Shown here piece after piece: positions 58,205 to 64,000 of a stretch of 64,000 nucleotides of DNA. The stretch comes from Penicillus capitatus (lineage: Eukaryota; Chlorophyta): positions 310,001-374,000 of the forward strand of contig OZ287707.1 of the NCBI GenBank assembly GCA_965649825.1, read 5' to 3'. Each line of letters opens with the position of its first letter. Position 1 is the stretch's first letter. The position numbers and the translations under genes are program-made. The notes beneath the pieces were generated by a model. The model had not been told where the DNA came from, ran no database searches, and saw only the letters and a program-made list of their open reading frames with translations.

Positions 58205-59800
58205 TTAGTCAGGGGAGAGTGTGTGCTGGATGTGGTGTACAATCGTGCGTTGCCAGGGTAGATCGCCGACGAAGCTTCCATGACTGTGAGACGGATGAAT
58301 GATCATTTGTATTGGCGTCGACTCAAAGACTCTTTTCACATCGTCCACTGGCACCAATGCATCGCCCTCTGACAAGACGAGAATCGTGTGCTGCGGCGTC
58401 TCCTCTGGCCAAAGATTGAGCTGCATCCAATGGAAACGCCGACAGAGTGCGGCGGCGATGGAAGGATCGTGGGAGAGAAAATGCATGATGGCAGAATTGA
58501 TCAAAGCTGTGGGCGTGCTCCAGTCGAATGCCTCGTAGAGAAACGTTCTCAGCAGCTTCGGATTGTGCATCACACAGCAGACGGGATCGATCAGACAGAG
58601 ACCTTTGACTTCGTGCGGATGCAAGGTGTTCAAACGTGAGGCCACAAATGTTCCATAAGAGTGACCCACGACGATGCATCGCTCAAAAGAGTGATGTTCC
58701 AGAATCTCGTGGATATCTTGCACCAGGCGATCGATCGACGGCGTCCCAAAGCACACACGTGTGGAGACGTGCGGCATTTCGACAACGAGTATGGGACGCC
58801 CTGACTGACACAGCAGCCATATGAATGGTAGGTATATGATGGGCCCAATCCCCAACCCATGGATAAACAGTATTGGCGTACGGCACGCATCTCTAGAGAA
58901 CTTCATGAAATACCTCTGCTGATGATGTGAGAGGCTCCAGAATCCATAGAGAGCCAAGGTGGCAGCAAATAAGATACCTAAATGCAGAGAGGGGATGCAG
59001 TTGGGGAGAGGAGAGGGGAATGTTGACTGAGTGCTTCTGTGAAGAGGTAGAGTGCGAGTGGATAATGCATCACACGTATGTTTTCCCACAGATGCGATCG
59101 GAATCGGACATTTGGCTTGAAACCTTCTCTCAAAACGGTCCCGCATTGAATCTGGTATCTCTCCAGTAATTCCTTAAAAAGCTGCTCGAATTCGGAGTGG
59201 AGGCCCTGGCTGCCATGTCGCTTCTGAAAGGCAAAGGCATAAGCAATGAGATCCAGGACGTTCTCTCGGGGCAGCTTGCCAAACTCCTCCTCGATAAACT
59301 AAGAGGGCACAACACAAGAGAACTTTTGGCCACTCGATGTCGCCGTACCCAGTCTTTGAGATGTTCTAAAGGATCCAGTCGACGCAACGATCTTAAGAAC
59401 TTCTCAAAATAGAGACGGATCTCATATGGATCCATCTCGGATCGAATTTCTCGACGGTTAAAGAAATAACATCTGATAACACACGAGTGTCTATTGTGGT
59501 CGCAGATGGTGTGATATGAGTGAGAAACCTCGTCATGTTTACAAAGAAGAAGGCCACTTCCAGTAACAGCCAGAGCAAGAAGAGTCGTTTTCCATCGCAG
59601 TTCCACGCTGCCAAGCCCATCGACAAGATAGTAACCGCCGTCCATGCAATCGTCCAGCCATAGCCATTGAGGAAAGGACCCTTTTGGGATACGGAAGAAG
59701 AAGCAGCAGCGGTCGAAGAATACCGATTGACACAGAAGGACGCCAAGAGTCGCAGCGTCGGCTTCCGTAATGCTGTCAACAGACGCGCGATTCGATTCAT
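58205..59800 (-). CDS. Membrane-anchored alpha/beta hydrolase
   Basis: From the ATG at 59800 (MNRIARLLTALRKPTLRLLA) the N-terminal part has two hydrophobic segments (WTIAWTAVTILSMGLAAWN, LFLLWLLLEVAFFFVNMTRF). Intron-joined linker exons (DPLEHLKDWVR; EEEFGKLPRENVLDLIAYAF; HSEFEQLFKELLERYQ) follow, then another hydrophobic helix. The alpha/beta-hydrolase core begins PILFIHGLGIGPIIYLPFIW, with the nucleophile elbow CIVVGHSYGTFVASRL, LCLIDPVCC, the acid-loop region ILVLSEGDALVPVDDV and the His in HPSHSHGSFVGD. It ends HTLSPD at 58205. The triad Ser/Asp/His is complete. Substrate unknown; lipid or ester likely. About four introns. Confidence 0.82.
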
Positions 59801-59893
59801 GCGTTCGTTCGGGCCTGATCCTGAATGTACCGCTGTCGTATCAGCAGGACCACATCGAACAGAGACATCACACGCGACGTACACAATCATCAT

Positions 59894-60121
59894 CAGGAAA
59901 TCTCTACAATTTGTTTGGAATTGTCACACAAAGAGTGAGAGAGTGCGTGGACGTGCCATCCATCCATCCATCCGTGCCTGCCTGCCTGCCAGGAAGTGAG
60001 TGACACTCAGTTGCTTCGTATCAGAATCCTTGGCTGCGATGTTCGTATGGTTGTCTCTGGAATGTGTATCCGGATCTAAACACAGCTGCCTGTGTTAAGA
60101 GGACATATGATAACGGTATTT
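59894..60121. other. Short intergenic spacer
   Basis: Contains an aagagtga octamer (about 59932) and a (ccat)n/(cctg)n tract (59960-59990). No gene seen. Confidence 0.5.
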
Positions 60122-60337
60122 CTAAGGTTGCCTTTCTGAGTAGCTGCGTCCTCTGCCACGATAGCCTCGTCCGCCTCCACCTCGATGCCGCCCGCGTCCT
60201 CGTCCACCGATGGACAGGTTTTGCAAGGAATCTTCGAGACTGGGCACCGGTGACATTCTGAAGGTTACACTTTTCGTATGGCAAGAGGAATGAAAATGTG
60301 TGACCTGTTTGGAGAGAAGCGGCCGTGCTTCATCCAT
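60122..60337 (-). CDS. Small RGG-rich protein (hypothetical)
   Basis: From the ATG at 60337 (MDEARPLLSKQ) one open frame runs to MSPVPSLEDSLQNLSIGGRG, then a Gly-Arg box RGRHRGGGGRGYRGRGRSYS ending at 60122. RGG boxes mark RNA-binding proteins. A 47-nt stretch starting gtcacac and ending ttcag inside it could be an intron; splicing it would shift the frame away from the RGG box. The start and exon structure are uncertain. Confidence 0.45.
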   Translation of the reverse strand: MDEARPLLSKQVTHFHSSCHTKSVTFRMSPVPSLEDSLQNLSIGGRGRGRHRGGGGRGYRGRGRSYSERQP

Positions 60338-60412
60338 CGTCCACGATGCATAGGTTGCTGACCTCGACCGCCCTATCACACAAAATCTCACACTCCTGGA
60401 ATTGAAATGACG

Positions 60413-60926
60413 TCAAACTCGCAGCGGTTTGCCAGAGAACTCGCGTTCCAGTTCTTCAAACTTGTCGTGTTTCCAGCGATTCGCATTGATGCCTTCATGC
60501 CTCCTCGAGGATGGATATCTGGACATACTGCCATCGGCAAGAGATGGGCCCAATCTGTTGGTACGTTTGCGGAGGCGGCGTCGTCTTTGGCGCCGTCGTC
60601 GATCGATCGTCGTGCATATAGAAGGCACCCACGACTGGGACGTCATATGGCTGAGGTCCTCTTTCTCTCGCCTCAACCGACGGCGCGCGGACTGTGGGAT
60701 TCTCTTCGAGCTCTTCCTGTCTGGAAGAATCGGTCACAGCTGTATCGTCTTCGCTCACGAGTGGCGAATCTCCAATGCGGAGAGCGTGGCCCTGAAGTGA
60801 ACTCGCGTGTGGTGGGACAGCCGCCCGCTCGTCTTCGCTCGCAATGGACCGAGTCGTAACACTCTCCAAAGGCGATTCGTCGTCGGATGCCTCATCGTCC
60901 GTTGCAGCATCACGTGGGTTCAACAT
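60413..60926 (-). CDS. CASC3: Barentsz/CASC3 (MLN51) exon-junction-complex protein
   Basis: A short form of the EJC core component that binds eIF4A3 and RNA. From the first ATG at 60926 (MLNPRDAATDDEASDDESPL), an acidic Ser-rich region leads to the two diagnostic Btz (SELOR) boxes. The first is VPVVGAFYMHDDRST. After a 37-nt intron the second is MSRYPSSRRHEGINANRWKH followed by DKFEELEREFSGKPLRV. GAFYMHDDR and WKHDKFEELE are the eIF4A3-contacting sequences of the family. The protein is very short (about 150 residues) compared with animal CASC3 and consists of little more than the SELOR core. Confidence 0.8.
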
Positions 60927-61024
60927 TGGCAACAACGCCGTCGCCAAAACGCCTAGCCACCGTCATTACCGTATGCAAAACCGTAGGCAAAGCAATGCGG
61001 CTTCGAATGCACTTCGTCGTCGTG

Positions 61025-62038
61025 TTACCGTCGAACTTTGACATCGACATTAAGGAAGACCCTTTTCTGAATGACAGATTCGAGTTCTTGGCGCGTTGGC
61101 TGCCTCACATACTCCTCTATAACACTTCCGCCGCGTCCAACGACGATTTTTCTGACATGATTGTTGGGGACCCACACGATCACTTCGAACAGATACTCGC
61201 CCGATTCGCACTGGCCTTCTCGGACGAGATCGACATCCAGTCGATAAGGTATTTCTTGATTGAGTCGACGATAGAGCTTTTCTTTCACCAGCTCCGCAGC
61301 TAACTGGCCAGTGGATTTGTCGGTGAAAGCACCCGGAGGCAATACCCAATCGCCATCATTGGCGACTGAATGGAAGTAAGCCTTGAGCTGCGCAATACCG
61401 ATGTCTCTTAGGGCAGACAGACAGAACACGCGTTCAAAATCGCACCGATCCCTCAAAATGTCTTCCAGCGTGACGAGCTTGAATCTTTCAGGACGTGCAA
61501 TGAGATCGACTTTGTTGAGGGCCAAAATGACGGCGGCAGGGTGACCATGAGCTGCCTTGCTTTTCTGAATCTGCTCGGCGAGATCGAAAACGGGAATAGC
61601 TTTGAGCATGACGCTATCCACAATGCATAAACGTCCCTTGAAGAGTTTCTTGACGACAAGAGCGGCATCGACAATAAAGGTCACGACATCGCAGTGCTCT
61701 GCTGTCGCCCATGCGGCTTCGATTCGAGCCATTTGTCCCTTGTAGTGCGTGTCTCCCGATCGCAAGACGCCAGGCAGATCGTGTAAGACGATTTGGGTAT
61801 CGGTGCCGGAGACGTAGGCTCCCAACTGAACTGCCGTCGTCGTGTTTTTCTTGCTCGAAACGGCGGTGACCTTCCGACCGATGAGACGATTGGTCAACTC
61901 GGACTTTCCGGCATTGGGAATACCGATCAGGCCGACTTTCAAAACGCGTCGCGGATGAGGGACGTCGCTGATGGACGCGAAACGACGCCTCGTCGGATTT
62001 AGAAGAGACCGAAGAGACGAAGAAAGACGCACGAACAT
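61025..62038 (-). CDS. ERAL1: ERA-type GTPase (organellar ribosome assembly)
   Basis: An Era-like GTPase that binds small-subunit rRNA of bacteria and organelles. An intronless ORF of 337 codons. The N-terminal MFVRLSSSLRSLLNPTRRRF is a typical mitochondrial presequence. G1 GLIGIPNAGKSELTNRLIGR, G2 region VSSKKNTTTAVQLG, G3 VLHDLPGVL, G4 ILALNKVDLI, G5 VFCLSALRDIG. A C-terminal KH domain follows: AELVKEKLYRRLNQEIPYRL, EVIVWVPNNHVRKIVVGRGG, SVIEEYVRQPTRQELESVI. Length is normal. Confidence 0.93.
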   Translation of the reverse strand: MFVRLSSSLRSLLNPTRRRFASISDVPHPRRVLKVGLIGIPNAGKSELTNRLIGRKVTAVSSKKNTTTAVQLGAYVSGTDTQIVLHDLPGVLRSGDTHYKGQMARIEAAWATAEHCDVVTFIVDAALVVKKLFKGRLCIVDSVMLKAIPVFDLAEQIQKSKAAHGHPAAVILALNKVDLIARPERFKLVTLEDILRDRCDFERVFCLSALRDIGIAQLKAYFHSVANDGDWVLPPGAFTDKSTGQLAAELVKEKLYRRLNQEIPYRLDVDLVREGQCESGEYLFEVIVWVPNNHVRKIVVGRGGSVIEEYVRQPTRQELESVIQKRVFLNVDVKVRR

Positions 62039-62129
62039 ACCAATTAGAACGCATCTGAAAGAGCGCTATGATTTGAATGGCAAAGCGAGGAGCGACTCGC
62101 GGAGGCCGGCTCTCTTCAAAGTTTTCTCT

Positions 62130-63591
62130 TTACACCGGCTTCATCCGCAAAACACCAAAAAGGTGTGCACCGTTAGACGAGCCACGGAAAAGGTATGGTT
62201 CGGGATTGCCTTGCTGACAGAATTGCTGCAGGACGTCTCTGGCAGCAGCAGCCTCCAATTGCTTCGCAACCAATACACAGACAGTGCCACCAGATCCACC
62301 TCCCGAAATCTTGCCTCCGTAGATACCCCGATCCGCCGCTCCTTGTGTTAAGCGATACAGAGCATCCGTCTTGGCAGAACCAAGCCCCAGTTTCTGATAC
62401 GCCTCGTGTGCGGCGTGCATGAGTCTCCCCAAAGCAATTCCCACATCCCCGCCGCCTTCTGGCGATTCCAGCAACTCGGCAAAACATCGGACCCTTTGGA
62501 TCTCTTCAACAGGATGTCTCGTCGCTGACCGAACATTGTATGACGTTCCTGGATGGATCTCCGTTGCCGCATCCACGTGTGCACCGTATCTCTCAGTGAA
62601 CACTTGCCCCTCCAGACACTCTGGCAGGAGCGAAGATTCAATGGCATCGAGTTCAGACGATGGAATGTCCACCAGATAGGAAATGTCTCTTTCGAGTTCG
62701 TTTCGCAAAATCGTTAATCCCATGAATGTCGCCGTTCGGACAGTGGCGTAATCGGATCCCGAAATGGAGTGCCGTTCGCCGGAGTCAATACCGATGATGG
62801 TCAAGTCTTCCGGAATGTTGACATGGCCAAGAAGGGCACATGGCTGGCACAGTAGCTTCATGAGTTTGCCCTTTTCGCCCATCATTGCCGTCATTTGGTC
62901 CATGATTCCGCAAGAAGCGCCGACGATCTCGTTTTCGACCTTCTGACACAACTGAGCGAGTGTCACATCATCAATGCTCAGCCTTAAAGCAGCAGCCACC
63001 GCTTTCATCGTTGCAACTTCGACACAGGCCGAAGATGACACGCCTTTGCCTTCCGGTACATCGGACGCCAAAAAGAGTCGACATCCAGGAACACCGCCCT
63101 CTATGTACCCCTCCCTCTTCAACACGATCAGACACCCAGCAATGTAACCTGCCCATTCCTGATCTTTAAACAAAGCACGATAAGCAGACGCATCTTGACA
63201 GTCGTTGAGAGTCTCGGTCCTGCACTGAAAACTGCCAGACCATACACATTGGCACGTGATACAGGATCGCCGGTAGTTTGTTATCTTACGTCGTTTCCTG
63301 CCGATCTGGCCGAAGAGAGGTCACGTAAACATCGTGGCTTCCTTCAGGGCACTGTGCGGCTGCATAACACGCTTCGAGAATGGGGTATTGCAGGACAAGT
63401 CCTCCAGAGTAATCTGAGATGCCACCCATAACGTCCAACCTCCCAGGAGCTCGAGCCACAAACAGCTCCGTGTCGCCATAGCACACCCGGTCTTGTTGAC
63501 ATGCTTCATTCAGACGCTTCAAAAACGGTTCGAGATCTGGATACTCGTTGCCGCGTTGTCGAACATCGGGATCGTTCAAATCGAATGGCAT
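62130..63591 (-). CDS. GHMP sugar kinase of the L-arabinokinase/galactokinase type
   Basis: From the ATG at 63591 (MPFDLNDPDVRQRGNEYPDL) the substrate motif ELFVARAPGRLDVMGGISDY is followed by GLVLQYPILEACYAAAQ. A 58-nt intron joins in phase 2 to CRTETLNDCQDASAYRALFK. Then come the ATP loop LASDVPEGKGVSSSACVEVA, CQKVENEIVGASCGIMDQMT, GIDSGERHSISGSDYATVRT, RVRCFAELLESPEGGGD and GKISGGGSGGTVCVLVA. It ends HLFGVLRMKPV at 62130. The sequence follows plant ARA1 closely, but the N-terminal glycosyltransferase-like domain of plant ARA1 is absent. Arabinose, galacturonate or galactose are possible substrates. Confidence 0.87.
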
Positions 63592-64000
63592 GCAAAAAGC
63601 GAGAGGCGAAGGAAAGACGGTTGATATGCCGCGTGAGCTTCAATAGCTCGAGACCATTCATTTGGATTTCGCAGACGTTGCCCGAGCAGTACATGAACGT
63701 GCGACCCTTTATCTGCACCGCATTTGCACACTCGTCATCGGTTGTGCATCGCAGGGCAAAAAGATGCTAATAGAAACGAGTCGTCCATTCGCAGAGAAGC
63801 GCCCAACGGTAGGTCGTCGCGATGCCAACCGAAGCGTCTTTTCATCGACGGCTCCTTCATTCTGCAGCATTCGCTTCGCCCATTTCGTTCGTTCTGAGAG
63901 AAAAAGTCGAATTCGACGCGTTTTTCCTTTTCAGTAGCTCGACCGATTGGTGGAGTCCCTTTTTGTGTACGAGCCTTCGTTCTTATGTCTCTCACCGGAA
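63592..64000. other. Right-edge spacer
   Basis: Short frames on both strands, no recognisable family. It may hold the promoter of the arabinokinase and the start of the next gene. Confidence 0.4.

Overview
This is nuclear DNA from a compact, intron-rich microbial eukaryote. Almost every gene is split by short spliceosomal introns, mostly about 45-60 nt with gt...ag ends; one is 20 nt and at least two appear to start with gc. The gene content is wholly eukaryotic: MRTO4, MBF1, a calcineurin-B-like protein, MOB1, RMC1, condensin subunit G, TAM41, a Sen1-type helicase, PTH2, Sec14 and Barentsz/CASC3. An L-arabinokinase-type GHMP kinase, an ApaG+UVR protein, a CRT-like transporter, a PRXL2 thioredoxin-fold protein, an HslV relative and an NB-ARC-TPR protein together suggest an algal or SAR-type protist (stramenopile/rhizarian-like). 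I cannot name the species. Exon boundaries were inferred by eye, so each CDS is given as the span from start codon to stop codon including introns.

Layout. 1-10 kb is dense with housekeeping genes: MRTO4, MBF1, CNB-like, MOB1, one unknown, RMC1, adenylosuccinate lyase and RibB. 10-26 kb is an accessory or decaying region. It holds an NLR-like STAND gene (NB-ARC plus tetratricopeptide repeats, 16.4-20.1 kb) with a head-to-head unknown neighbour, a detached copy of one TPR exon, and three copies of an unrecognised repeat element carrying a 144-residue ORF and GC-rich hairpin clusters. It also holds remnants of a non-LTR reverse transcriptase, an HslV gene and a WDR75 gene, and a duplicated segment of about 430 bp (10.6 and 25.4 kb), one copy of which supplies the N-terminus of an mTERF-like gene. 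26-64 kb returns to dense genes: PFKFB, a zinc/coiled-coil protein, a JmjC hydroxylase, PRXL2, ApaG-UVR, TAM41, NCAPG, the helicase, PTH2, a multi-NURR-domain protein, a CRT-like transporter, a Q-rich protein, a Sec14 with a CaaX end, an alpha/beta hydrolase, Barentsz, ERA GTPase and the arabinokinase.

Nothing looks like an operon. Genes alternate strands with short spacers, often head to head (RMC1/ADSL, NLR/unknown, JmjC/PRXL2, TAM41/NCAPG). Several products point to organelle function (ERA, TAM41, PTH2, HslV remnant, mTERF-like), others to membrane and lysosomal traffic (RMC1, Sec14, CRT-like) or RNA biology (MRTO4, NURR protein, Barentsz, Sen1-like helicase). The most novel material is the hairpin/ORF repeat family interleaved with the NLR gene and its fragments.
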